The notes below the pieces were generated by a model. That model was not told the origin of the DNA, searched no databases, and was given only the letters and a program-made list of their open reading frames with translations. From assembly GCF_009498235.1 (NCBI RefSeq), contig NZ_CP044205.1, positions 4,629,816-4,693,815 on the forward strand: DNA of 64,000 nt, read 5' to 3'. Both the position numbers and the translations under genes were made by a program. Positions 47,172-55,786 of the stretch are shown here, piece by piece (position 1 is the first letter of the stretch; every line of letters starts with the position of its first letter). The stretch is from Candidatus Methylospira mobilis. GTDB taxonomy: Bacteria > Pseudomonadota > Gammaproteobacteria > Methylococcales > Methylococcaceae.

Positions 47172-49454
47172 ATGGTAGAGATCGAGCGATGCCGGTTTAC
47201 TCTGAACGGCCTGGTGCAGGGCGTCGGCATGCGGCCTTTTATTTACCGGCTGGCGCACGAACTGGGTTTATCGGGTTGGGTGCGCAATGCGCCTGATGGC
47301 GTGCTGATCGAAGTGCAGGGACCGACGGCGCTGATCGAACAGTTTCGCGCACGCTTGAGCAGCGAAAAACCGGTGCCGGCGCGTATCGATCGATGCCGCT
47401 CGGCGGCTGTGCCGGTCGATACCGGTAGCGCCGATTTCCTGGTGATCGACAGCGCCAATGAAGGATTGGCGCTGTCGGCTTCGTTGCCGGATCTGGCAAG
47501 CTGTCCCGCCTGTCTGGCCGAATTGTTCGACCCGGCGGATCGGCGCTATCGTTATCCTTTTGTCAGCTGCAGCGAATGCGGGCCGCGCTACAGCATCGTC
47601 GAGTCGCTGCCGTTCGACCGCGAACGCACCGCGATGCGTTTGTTTCCGCTGTGTCCGCTATGTCTGCAGGAGTACCGGAATCCGCAGGACAGGCGATTTC
47701 ATGCGCAAACCCTCAGTTGCCCGGTCTGCGGGCCGCAGCTGAGTTTGTGGAGCGGGCGCGGCGAGGCGCCGGCGGCAGCCGATGAAGCGCTGCGTCTGGC
47801 GGTACGGCGTCTACGGCAGGGCGAAATTGTTGCGGTCAAGGGCATCGGCGGTTTTCAGCTGCTGGCGAATGCGCAGAACGAGGATGCGGTTTTGCGCCTG
47901 CGGCTGCGCAAGCATCGCCCGGCCAAACCGTTCGCATTGATGATGCGCGATCTGGAAATGGCGCGGCGTTATTGCGATGTCTCCGCTGCCGAAATTGCGC
48001 TGCTCGGTTCCTCCGCCGCGCCGATAGTCTTGTGCCGACGCCGTGAACACGCCGGTCTTGCGGCCTCGATAGCCCCGGCATCCGGACGTCTGGGCTTGAT
48101 GCTGGCGTATTCGCCGCTGCATCATCTGCTGCTGGCCGATTTCGGCGCGCCGGTCGTCGCCACCAGCGGCAACGCCGGCGGCGAGCCGATCTGTGTCGAT
48201 GAGTATGACGCGTTGCGGCGGCTGGGCGCGATTGCCGATTGCCTGCTGGTGCATAACCGCCCGGTCCAACGCCCGTTGGACGATAGCGTGATGCGCGTCG
48301 CGGCCGGTAAGCCGCTGATGCTGCGGCGCGCGCGCGGCTTCGCGCCGATGGCGCTCGAACTCCCTGGGTGCTTGCCGCCCATACTCGCCACCGGCGGCCA
48401 TCTGAAAAATACCGTGGCGCTGGCGCTGGGCTCGCAGGCGATACTGAGCCAGCACCTGGGCGATCTGGACACGACCGCCTGCCTGACGCTGCATCGCGAC
48501 ACCCAGGCCGAACTCGGCGCTTTATACCGCGTGCAGCCGCAGGCTGTCGCAGTCGACTCGCATCCCGATTATGCGGGCGGCCGCATCGCGGAACAAGGCG
48601 CGTTGCCGATTATCCGTGTCGATCATCATTACGCGCATGCGCTGGCCTGCATCGCCGAGCATGGTTTGCAAGCTCCTGTTCTGGCAGTGGTTTGGGACGG
48701 CATTGGGCTGGGTGCAGACGGCGGTTTGTGGGGCGGCGAATTTTTGCGTATCGAAGCCGCCGGCTACCGCCGCATCGCCAGCCTGTGGCCGCTACGCTTG
48801 CCCGGCGGCGAACGCGCGATCAGAGAACCGCGCCGCGCCGCGCTGAGCGTGCTGCATGAGCTTGGATTGGAGACGGCAACCATTACGGACGCCTTCGAAG
48901 TCTCCGAACTCGCCACCCTGACGGCGATGCTGCATAAAGGCTTCAAGTCGCCGTCAACCTCCAGCGCCGGACGCTTGTTCGATGCGCTGGCCGGATTGCT
49001 GGGTGTATGCCAAATCAACGAATTCGAAGGGCAGGCGGCAATGGCGCTGGAGTCGCTGGCCGAACAGGCCGACGAAGCGGATGCGCTGCTTTATCCTTGC
49101 GAACTGCTTATGGATGCATCCTTGCCGCGCGTCGATTGGCGTCCGCTGTTCCGGGCGCTGTTAAACGATGCGCGGCGCGGCGTTTCGCCGCCGCAACTGG
49201 CTTATCGTTTTCATGCGAGCCTGGCCGATGCGATTCTGCGCGCCGTTCAGCAACAGGACATCGCGACAGTGGTATTATCTGGCGGCTGTTTCCAGAACCG
49301 GTTGTTGCTGGAGTTATCGAATGCCCGCTTGCAGCAGGCCGGTTTCAAGGTTTATTGGCCGCAGCAAATACCGCCGAACGACGGCGGATTGGCGTTGGGG
49401 CAGCTGGCTGCCGCCTTGATCAATTTCAAACAGGAGAACCTCCGATGTGTTTAG
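47172..49454 (+). CDS. hypF: HypF carbamoyltransferase for hydrogenase cyanide-ligand synthesis
   Basis: HypF converts carbamoyl phosphate to a thiocarboxamide on HypE, the source of the cyanide ligands of the NiFe site. Domains in order are an acylphosphatase domain (LVQGVGMRPFIYRLA), two zinc-finger motifs (CPACLAEL with CSECGPRY; CPLCLQEY with CPVCGP), a YrdC-like domain and a Kae1-like domain (RVDHHYAHALACIAEHG). The start is taken at ATG 47172, about 760 residues, normal for the family; the frame opens at 47124. It overlaps hypC by 10 bases. hypA, hypB and hypE are not in the window. Confidence 0.96.
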   Translation: MVEIERCRFTLNGLVQGVGMRPFIYRLAHELGLSGWVRNAPDGVLIEVQGPTALIEQFRARLSSEKPVPARIDRCRSAAVPVDTGSADFLVIDSANEGLALSASLPDLASCPACLAELFDPADRRYRYPFVSCSECGPRYSIVESLPFDRERTAMRLFPLCPLCLQEYRNPQDRRFHAQTLSCPVCGPQLSLWSGRGEAPAAADEALRLAVRRLRQGEIVAVKGIGGFQLLANAQNEDAVLRLRLRKHRPAKPFALMMRDLEMARRYCDVSAAEIALLGSSAAPIVLCRRREHAGLAASIAPASGRLGLMLAYSPLHHLLLADFGAPVVATSGNAGGEPICVDEYDALRRLGAIADCLLVHNRPVQRPLDDSVMRVAAGKPLMLRRARGFAPMALELPGCLPPILATGGHLKNTVALALGSQAILSQHLGDLDTTACLTLHRDTQAELGALYRVQPQAVAVDSHPDYAGGRIAEQGALPIIRVDHHYAHALACIAEHGLQAPVLAVVWDGIGLGADGGLWGGEFLRIEAAGYRRIASLWPLRLPGGERAIREPRRAALSVLHELGLETATITDAFEVSELATLTAMLHKGFKSPSTSSAGRLFDALAGLLGVCQINEFEGQAAMALESLAEQADEADALLYPCELLMDASLPRVDWRPLFRALLNDARRGVSPPQLAYRFHASLADAILRAVQQQDIATVVLSGGCFQNRLLLELSNARLQQAGFKVYWPQQIPPNDGGLALGQLAAALINFKQENLRCV

Positions 49455-49681
49455 CCGTACCCGGTCAGATTCTGAGCATAGAACACGCCGACGACCTGCT
49501 GTTGCGCGCCGGGCGCGTCAGTTTTTCCGGCATCGTCAAGGAAATCAATCTGGCTTATGTGCCGGAAGCGCAGTTGGGCGATTACGTGATCGTGCATGCC
49601 GGTTTCGCGCTTTCGGTGCTGGATGAGGACGAAGCGCTGAAAACCCTGGAAGCCATCGCCGCACTGGACGCAGCCGAGTGA
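49445..49681 (+). CDS. hypC: HypC hydrogenase assembly chaperone
   Basis: This 78-residue protein has the conserved N-terminus MCLAVPGQI; Cys2 holds the Fe(CN)2CO unit together with HypD. The [20 protein letters not shown] tail is typical. It overlaps hypF by 10 bases and hypD by 4. A paralogue, hupF, serves the uptake operon at 12042. Confidence 0.96.
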   Translation: MCLAVPGQILSIEHADDLLLRAGRVSFSGIVKEINLAYVPEAQLGDYVIVHAGFALSVLDEDEALKTLEAIAALDAAE

Positions 49682-50760
49682 AATACCTGGACGAATACCG
49701 CGACGCCAAGGGCGTCAACACGCTGGTTAATGCGATCGCCGCGCGCGTGACGCAGCCGTGGACGCTGATGGAAATTTGCGGCGGTCAGACCCATGCGATT
49801 TTGAAATACGGGCTGGATCGTTTGCTGCCGCCGCAAATCCGCCTGATACACGGCCCCGGCTGTCCGGTGTGCGTGACCGCGCAGATTAAAATCGATCAGG
49901 CGCTGCACATGGCAATGCAGCCCGGCGTTATTTTCTGTTCCTTCGGTGATATGCTGCGCGTACCCGGCAGCCGCTACGATTTGCTCGGCGTGAAGGCGCA
50001 AGGCGCCGATGTGCGCATGGTCTATTCGCCGCTGGATGCGCTGACGCTGGCGCGCGAGAATCCGGATAAGCAGGTGGTGTTTTTCGCGGTCGGTTTCGAA
50101 ACCACCGCGCCGTCCACGGCGATGGCGCTATTGCAGGCCAGACGCTTCGGCGTCGGGAATTTCTCGGTGCTGGTCGCACATGTGCGCGTACCCCCGGCCA
50201 TGGAAGTGCTGCTGTCGGCGCCGGACAACCGCGTTCAGGGATTTCTGGCTGCCGGCCATGTCTGCGCGGTGATGGGCTACTGGGAGTACGAGCCGCTGGC
50301 CGAGCGCTTCCGCTTGCCGATCATCGTGACCGGCTTCGAACCGTTGGATATTCTTCAGGGCATACTGGCGTGCGTGGAGCAACTGGAGCAGGGCCGCGCC
50401 TGCGTAGAGAATCACTATGGCCGTGCGGTCACGCACGCGGGCAATGTTGCCGCGCAATCCTTGATGAATCAGGTATTCATGCCTGTTGACCTGGAATGGC
50501 GCGGATTGGGTTGCATTGCCGGCAGCGGTCTGGGGATGCGTCCGGAGTTTAAGGAGTTGAATGCGGATACGCGTTTCGATTTGAGCGGCGTCGCCGAAGT
50601 GGAAGAGAACCGCTGTATGAGCGGCGACGTGCTGACCGGGCGCATCAAGCCCGATCAGTGCCCGGCGTTTGCGCGGCCCTGTACTCCCGAGCATCCGCTC
50701 GGTGCGACGATGGTGTCGTCGGAAGGGGCTTGCGCGGCGTATTACCGTTATCGCCGTTAA
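49678..50760 (+). CDS. hypD: HypD iron-sulfur scaffold for Fe(CN)2CO assembly
   Basis: This 360-residue protein is the scaffold on which the iron acquires its CN and CO ligands. The conserved motifs [24 protein letters not shown] and [11 protein letters not shown] are present, as are the C-terminal cysteines that bind the [4Fe-4S] cluster. GTG 49678 overlaps the hypC stop (GTGA). The usual downstream neighbour hypE is missing; instead a palindromic element follows immediately. Confidence 0.95.
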   Translation: MKYLDEYRDAKGVNTLVNAIAARVTQPWTLMEICGGQTHAILKYGLDRLLPPQIRLIHGPGCPVCVTAQIKIDQALHMAMQPGVIFCSFGDMLRVPGSRYDLLGVKAQGADVRMVYSPLDALTLARENPDKQVVFFAVGFETTAPSTAMALLQARRFGVGNFSVLVAHVRVPPAMEVLLSAPDNRVQGFLAAGHVCAVMGYWEYEPLAERFRLPIIVTGFEPLDILQGILACVEQLEQGRACVENHYGRAVTHAGNVAAQSLMNQVFMPVDLEWRGLGCIAGSGLGMRPEFKELNADTRFDLSGVAEVEENRCMSGDVLTGRIKPDQCPAFARPCTPEHPLGATMVSSEGACAAYYRYRR

Positions 50761-50762
50761 AT

Positions 50763-50904
50763 CGTAATTATTCAGCTACCGTTATCAATTCCTGCAGGAG
50801 CGGGTTTTAGTCCGCTCCTGCAGAATATTTTCGCAGCAGGCTTTTGTGGGGATCACTTTAATAGTAAAGGTCCTCGCGCAGATTCCGTTGGCTGAATAAT
50901 TACG
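50763..50904. mobile_element. MITE-like element with 14-bp terminal inverted repeats
   Basis: CGTAATTATTCAGC at 50763-50776 is perfectly repeated in inverse at 50891-50904. Inside is a strong 12-bp hairpin (50792-50823). It starts 2 bases after the hypD stop. Diverged partial copies appear near 63390-63450 and 63966-63995. Confidence 0.55.
50792..50823. terminator. 12-bp perfect hairpin after hypD
   Basis: CTGCAGGAGCGG-GTTTTAGT-CCGCTCCTGCAG forms a perfect stem-loop. It probably ends the hypFCD transcript although no long T-tract follows. It is also the core of the inverted-repeat element. Confidence 0.5.
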
Positions 50905-50940
50905 TTAACGCCATGTATCTACACATAGCCCTTTCCCGCT

Positions 50941-51579
50941 CTACTTTCCCCGCACCAGAAAAAAGCGCTGGGCGGGAGCGGGTTGCGAAGCGCCGCCGTC
51001 ATCCGCGATCAGCGTAACATTGCCTTCGCGTCCGCCCTTGAAAAAAACAACCGTAAACCGGCCCCGTTCTCGTGCGTTGCGCGCTTGCTGCGGCAGCGCT
51101 TCTTCCGGGGTGCTCACGCCGGCCCAATCGCCGCTGCAATCCAGATCCCAGGGACCTGATACCGGCGAGGGCCTGCACTGCCCGATCAGTTTGATGTATC
51201 CGCTTCGCGCCGACGGCGCAACCAGAGTCAATTGACGGCTGCGATGGTTGAACTGGCTGGGAGGCACCAGCAGCTCGGTTTTTCTGGCCTCCGGTTGTCC
51301 TTTTCCCGATGCCGGCAGTAATTTCCATTCCTGCTCTTTACCGGATTCGATTGTTACTTCCGACAACAGTATTTTCAAATGTTCGGTAATCTGCGCATAC
51401 CAGACCGGCGTCATCGCCGAGAGCAGGAAGCCGAGAAAGGCGAGGACGATCAGAGCCTGAACGCTTGCCCACACGCGCGATGCCGGCCGCTGTAGCAGTC
51501 CTTGCCGCGTAGCGCTCGCGGTTTCGGCCTGTTTGTGTTGCTTGCCGGTGTGCGCTGTTTTCGCGTGGTATTTACTCAA
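50941..51579 (-). CDS. hypothetical single-span membrane protein
   Basis: This 212-residue protein was not recognised. A basic, polar N-terminus of ~40 residues is followed by one membrane helix (VQALIVLAFLGFLLSAMTP); the rest is probably periplasmic and contains two cysteines (GQCRP, DCSGDW). The start overlaps the end of the L,D-transpeptidase gene by 8 bases at a TTG, so translation coupling is likely. A role with the transpeptidase in the cell wall is possible from position only. Confidence 0.6.
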   Translation of the reverse strand: MSKYHAKTAHTGKQHKQAETASATRQGLLQRPASRVWASVQALIVLAFLGFLLSAMTPVWYAQITEHLKILLSEVTIESGKEQEWKLLPASGKGQPEARKTELLVPPSQFNHRSRQLTLVAPSARSGYIKLIGQCRPSPVSGPWDLDCSGDWAGVSTPEEALPQQARNARERGRFTVVFFKGGREGNVTLIADDGGASQPAPAQRFFLVRGK

Positions 51580-52066
51580 TCGACACCTGTATGCCGGCGC
51601 GGACGCGCGGATAAAGCTCCAGTATATCCGCTGTTTTCATGCGGATACAGCCATGCGAAGCCGGCGTGCCGTCAACGCCTTCGTCAGGACTGCCATGTAT
51701 GTATATGTAACGTCTGCCGGTGGAAGTCTCGCCGTAACGGTTAAATCCCGGCTCCAGTCCGCTCAGCCAGAGTATGCGCGTCAGTATCCAGTCGCGCTCA
51801 GGGAAGCGTTCTGCAAGTTCGCTGCTGTAAATCTCGCCGGTCCAGCGGCGTCCGACAAACACCGCATTGCCCGGGCGATCCCCGCCGATACAGGCGCGGA
51901 TCGCATGACGTCCGCGCGGAGTGCACCCGCTGCCCAGTCGTTCGCCCGGTCCGTTGCGTGCCGTCGATACCGGCCACGAACCAAGCGCATCGCCCTCGGC
52001 AGACAGCAATGTCAAGCGCTGATCGGCGATGGAAACCCGCAGATGAGGTTCGGCGCTTATATTCAT
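51572..52066 (-). CDS. L,D-transpeptidase (YkuD domain)
   Basis: This 164-residue protein has the YkuD catalytic motif IHGSPDEG ... SHGCIRM, in which the Cys is the nucleophile. Such enzymes cross-link peptidoglycan or attach proteins to it. No signal peptide is evident from the chosen start, which overlaps the rlmD stop by 4 bases, so export is unexplained; some family members lacking signals are known. It lies in an operon rlmD-ldt-50941 gene. Confidence 0.88.
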   Translation of the reverse strand: MNISAEPHLRVSIADQRLTLLSAEGDALGSWPVSTARNGPGERLGSGCTPRGRHAIRACIGGDRPGNAVFVGRRWTGEIYSSELAERFPERDWILTRILWLSGLEPGFNRYGETSTGRRYIYIHGSPDEGVDGTPASHGCIRMKTADILELYPRVRAGIQVSIE

Positions 52067-53397
52067 TTTTCAAACACCGCCAGCGATTCCACATGCGAGG
52101 TATGCGGAAACATGTCCATGATGCCGGCCGCCGCCAGACGGTAACCCAGCTCGTTTACCAGATAACCCGCATCTCGCGCCAAAGTCGACGGGTTGCATGA
52201 GACATACACCACGCGCGACGGTTGCCAGTTTTTCATATACTGAAGAATTTCGAACGCGCCGGCGCGCGAAGGATCGAGCAATGCCTTGTCGTAACGGGAT
52301 TGCGCCCATGGCGATTTATCCTGGGGCGTTGCCAGGTCGGCAACATGAAATTCGACATTGCCGCCCCCGTTCAGCAGCGCATTGTGCCGGGCGCGCTCAA
52401 CGGAAACCTTGCTGCCCTCCACGCCGGTGACATGCTGCGCCTGCCGCGCCATCGGCAAGGTAAAGTTGCCCAGGCCGCAATACAGATCGAGCACTTTGTC
52501 AGAGGGTTGCAAATCCAGCAGCGCCAGAACGCGTTCGACCATCAGGCGGTTGATCTGAAAATTGACCTGGGTGAAATCGTTCGGTAAAAACTCGAAGCGC
52601 AGATCATGATCGGGCAGGGAATAAAACAGGGGCGGCGCTTTTTCCGGTGATAATGCCTGAACCGAATCCGGTCCCTGGCGCTGCAGGTAAATGGTAAATC
52701 CCGATGCCGGTTCGTATGCGCGCAGTATTTCCCGGTCTTCCTCCGTCAACTCGGCCAATAGCCGGATGATCAAGGCGCGGCCTTCTGCTTCGCCTATTGC
52801 GACCTCCAGTTGCGGAACGCGGTCTCGGACGCTCAGTTTTATCAGCACATCGCCCAGCTCCAGCAAGCGCGTTCCCATGTCGGGATGCAAGACCGGGCAA
52901 TGGTCCAGCGCCGCCAGCAACGGCGACGCGCGTTCGCGAAAACCGACCAGCACGCGGCCCTTTTTCGCCACGTATTTGACGCTCAAACGCGCTTTTTGAC
53001 GGTATCCCCAGACCGGGCAGGTCAACGGCGGCAATAGCGATGCAGGTTCGACCTTGCCGATGCGTTGCAATTGATCCTGCAGCAACGCCTGTTTGGCCGC
53101 AACCTGGGCCTCCGGGCCGAGGTGCTGCAGGCTGCAGCCGCCGCAGATGCCGTAATGCGCGCAATGCGGCTCGACGCGGTCGGGCGACGCCATATGCACG
53201 GCGTCGACGCGCCCTTCGTCGTAGTCGCGATGGATGCCGGTGTAAACAAAATCGACTTCTTCTCCCGGCAGCGCGCCATGAATAAAAGTGGCCTTGCCGT
53301 TGACGTGCGCCACCCCACGCCCGTCATGGGCAAAGGAGGTGATCGCGGCGTTTACGGGTTGGGTGGGCAGGGGTTTGCTGGTTGGGCGTCTTGACAT
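52063..53397 (-). CDS. rlmD: 23S rRNA (uracil-C5)-methyltransferase RlmD
   Basis: This 444-residue enzyme methylates U1939 of 23S rRNA using S-adenosylmethionine. It has an N-terminal TRAM domain (TSFAHDGRGVAHVNGKATFI), an iron-sulfur motif (CAHYGICGGCSLQHL), the SAM-binding DLYCGLGNFTLPMA and the catalytic segment DPSRAG with VYVSCNPSTLARD. RlmCD family assignment is secure; the D subfamily is judged from length and these motifs. Confidence 0.92.
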   Translation of the reverse strand: MSRRPTSKPLPTQPVNAAITSFAHDGRGVAHVNGKATFIHGALPGEEVDFVYTGIHRDYDEGRVDAVHMASPDRVEPHCAHYGICGGCSLQHLGPEAQVAAKQALLQDQLQRIGKVEPASLLPPLTCPVWGYRQKARLSVKYVAKKGRVLVGFRERASPLLAALDHCPVLHPDMGTRLLELGDVLIKLSVRDRVPQLEVAIGEAEGRALIIRLLAELTEEDREILRAYEPASGFTIYLQRQGPDSVQALSPEKAPPLFYSLPDHDLRFEFLPNDFTQVNFQINRLMVERVLALLDLQPSDKVLDLYCGLGNFTLPMARQAQHVTGVEGSKVSVERARHNALLNGGGNVEFHVADLATPQDKSPWAQSRYDKALLDPSRAGAFEILQYMKNWQPSRVVYVSCNPSTLARDAGYLVNELGYRLAAAGIMDMFPHTSHVESLAVFEK

Positions 53398-53656
53398 GAG
53401 TATCTGTTGGTTTTACCGCAGAAGAGGTGGAAACTGTAATGCTTTTGATTTTACACTCCATAACCCGCGCCGAGTATCGCAGCTTTTGGCGGCTTGACTC
53501 CGCCAGGGAGGAACGGGACAAGCAGCCGGGGAGGGGCGATTCAGGAGTTAATCGCGGTTGTCGCGGGCGAGGATAGCCCCGCGGCAGACCCCCGGCAAAA
53601 GCGGAACCGCCCATGGGTGCGGATGCCCGCATAAAACTTCGCGCAGCGAAACAATA

Positions 53657-54547
53657 TCAATCAGGAAAAATTCCAGTAGAAAGATATCTGTCTCCACGGT
53701 CGCAAATAATCGAAACGATGGTGGCGTTTTCCCGTTCGCGCGAAAGTCTTAACGCAGCGGCAACGGTGCCGCCCGACGATACGCCGGCAAAAATGCCTTC
53801 CTGCGCCGCCAGTTGCCGCGTGGTTTCCTCCGCTTCTTCCTGGCTCATGTCCATAATGCGGTCCACGCGGAACGCTTCGTAGATTTTCGGCAGATATTCT
53901 TCAGGCCAGCGCCGTATGCCCGGAATCTTCGAGTCTCCCTCCGGCTGCACTCCCACTACCTGTACTGCGGGGTTCATCTGTTTCAGATAACGCGACGTCC
54001 CCATAATGGTGCCGGTGGTGCCCATGGAACTGACGAAATGCGTTATCGTTCCCTGGGTATCGCGCCAGATTTCCGGCCCGGTTCCTTCATAATGCGCTTC
54101 GGGATTATCGGGGTTGGAGAATTGGTCCAGTATGCGTCCATACCCTTCCTGTTCCAGCTTTCTGGCCAGGTCGATTGCCGCCTCCATGCTTCCGGATGCC
54201 GGCGTCTGTATGATTTCCGCTCCAAAAACCTTCATTGTGGCGCGGCGCTCGGAGCTCATGTTGTCCGGCATGATCAGCGTCATCCGATAGCCCTTGATCG
54301 CCGCCGCCATTGCCAGCGCGATGCCGGTATTGCCGCTGGTAGCCTCGATCAGCCGATCGCCCGGCTTAATATCGCCGCGCTGTTCGGCGCGCTGTATCAT
54401 GCTGAACGCCGGCCTGTCCTTGACGGAGCCGGCGGGGTTATTGCCTTCCAGTTTAACCAGCAGTGTGTTGCTGGTGACGCCCGGCAAACGCTGCAGCCGC
54501 ACCAACGGAGTGTTGCCGATGCAGGACTCCAGAGTGGGATAATTCAT
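53657..54547 (-). CDS. cysM: cysteine synthase B (O-acetylserine sulfhydrylase)
   Basis: This 296-residue PLP enzyme makes cysteine from O-acetylserine (or O-phosphoserine) and sulfide or thiosulfate. Motifs are NPAGSVKDRPA with the PLP lysine, TSGNTGIALA and SSMGTTGTIMG for phosphate binding, and GVSSGG near the end. The pattern RRWPEEYLP is typical of CysM. ATG 54547 is preferred over an upstream start in the same frame. Confidence 0.93.
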   Translation of the reverse strand: MNYPTLESCIGNTPLVRLQRLPGVTSNTLLVKLEGNNPAGSVKDRPAFSMIQRAEQRGDIKPGDRLIEATSGNTGIALAMAAAIKGYRMTLIMPDNMSSERRATMKVFGAEIIQTPASGSMEAAIDLARKLEQEGYGRILDQFSNPDNPEAHYEGTGPEIWRDTQGTITHFVSSMGTTGTIMGTSRYLKQMNPAVQVVGVQPEGDSKIPGIRRWPEEYLPKIYEAFRVDRIMDMSQEEAEETTRQLAAQEGIFAGVSSGGTVAAALRLSRERENATIVSIICDRGDRYLSTGIFPD

Positions 54548-54773
54548 GTTCTGATTCTCGTCGCTCGTTATAACCAAGAAAAACGGTCACGTATAATTAT
54601 ACCTCCTTCGAACCCGGTTCTGTTGCCGCAAGCTTGAAAAGTGAAACTACAAATCAATACGCTGGCGGATCAAAAGAAAAAGCCGTCATTCCGGCGGATT
54701 GCTGGAACCAGGGCTTGCGCCTTGCGCGATGAAACGAGTCTCAGGATAAAACTGACGCGGTTAAAACCGCAAA

Positions 54774-55742
54774 TTACTTCCCCGTCGCTTCCACTTCATC
54801 CGCTCCGCCTTCGGGCAGGTCGGGAATCGGGCCGTGTGCCGCACGGTTTAGTTCGGTGACGATGCGATGCGCATGGTCGAAATCGTGCCAATACCAGCTA
54901 TCCCGGCTGAAAGGCCTGATTTGTACGCCGTCCGGTATGACGTTGCCCTGGCTGTCCTTATGGCCGGAACCGGTGCTGTCTATGACCAGCGGCGTTCCGT
55001 CGGGAGATACGCCGACATCGCCCAGCCACATGATGACGTGGGCAAGATTGCCGCTGTTGTTACGGATATAGAGCAGGTCGGCCGGCTGCAGTTGTTTGAC
55101 CGTGGTGTCGTAATCCTGCTTTTCTATGCGCTGCACCGGCATTACACCGGAGTCTCCGGGTCCGGCGATTTGCGTCATGGTCGCTTGTTCGCGTATGCCG
55201 GTGCTCATTTTGACGCCGAGGGCGTAGTTGTAGACAAAGCCCGTGTAGTTGCTGCAATCCAGTCCCGGCCCGGCATGGCCGGATTTAACCTTTTTCCACG
55301 GCCAATCCTCGGGCGGGTCCCAGGCCGGAATATGATGGTGCTGGTAGGATAGCCCCTGGTAGCGAAGAGCGGTTCGCAATACGCGTTCCTGCAGCCAGCG
55401 CACCGGACGCGAGGACCACTCCGGCGCCTCGGGGTAGCGGCGTTGCGGAGGCCCCCATGAACCCCATTTACGCCGCGTTTCGCGGTCGTACCAGGCTTGC
55501 GCCGGGACAGTGGATTGTTCCTGATCGTCGCTCCACGGACTGCGGTTCAGACCGGTTTCGACATCCGCTGCCGGTAGCTGAAATACGGCCCGGTAAGGCG
55601 AAACATAGCTGTTTTCCTCGGCTGCGGTAGTATTATCTGCGGCGGCATGGCGATGTTTGGGGCTGCTGTTGCAGCCGTTTGCGGCAATCAGCAGCAGAAG
55701 CGCCGTTATCCAGTGGCGGCGGGCGCAGGCTTGGGCATGCAT
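54774..55742 (-). CDS. NlpC/P60-like lipoprotein
   Basis: This protein of 322 residues begins with a lipoprotein-type signal (ITALLLLIAANGC). The central part has GLDCSNYTGFVYNYALG, with the likely catalytic Cys, and AHVIMWLGD with the His, matching the NlpC/P60 fold of cell-wall peptidases and amidases. An additional N-terminal domain of ~130 residues is unassigned. The start at ATG 55742 is chosen for the signal peptide; the frame stays open upstream through the antisense of the neighbouring gene, which is not coding. It lies 44 bases after the DUF4105 gene. Confidence 0.75.
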   Translation of the reverse strand: MHAQACARRHWITALLLLIAANGCNSSPKHRHAAADNTTAAEENSYVSPYRAVFQLPAADVETGLNRSPWSDDQEQSTVPAQAWYDRETRRKWGSWGPPQRRYPEAPEWSSRPVRWLQERVLRTALRYQGLSYQHHHIPAWDPPEDWPWKKVKSGHAGPGLDCSNYTGFVYNYALGVKMSTGIREQATMTQIAGPGDSGVMPVQRIEKQDYDTTVKQLQPADLLYIRNNSGNLAHVIMWLGDVGVSPDGTPLVIDSTGSGHKDSQGNVIPDGVQIRPFSRDSWYWHDFDHAHRIVTELNRAAHGPIPDLPEGGADEVEATGK

Positions 55743-55786
55743 GACTTCGGACTCCGTTAGTGGGTGGTGAGCTAAATGGTTACATC

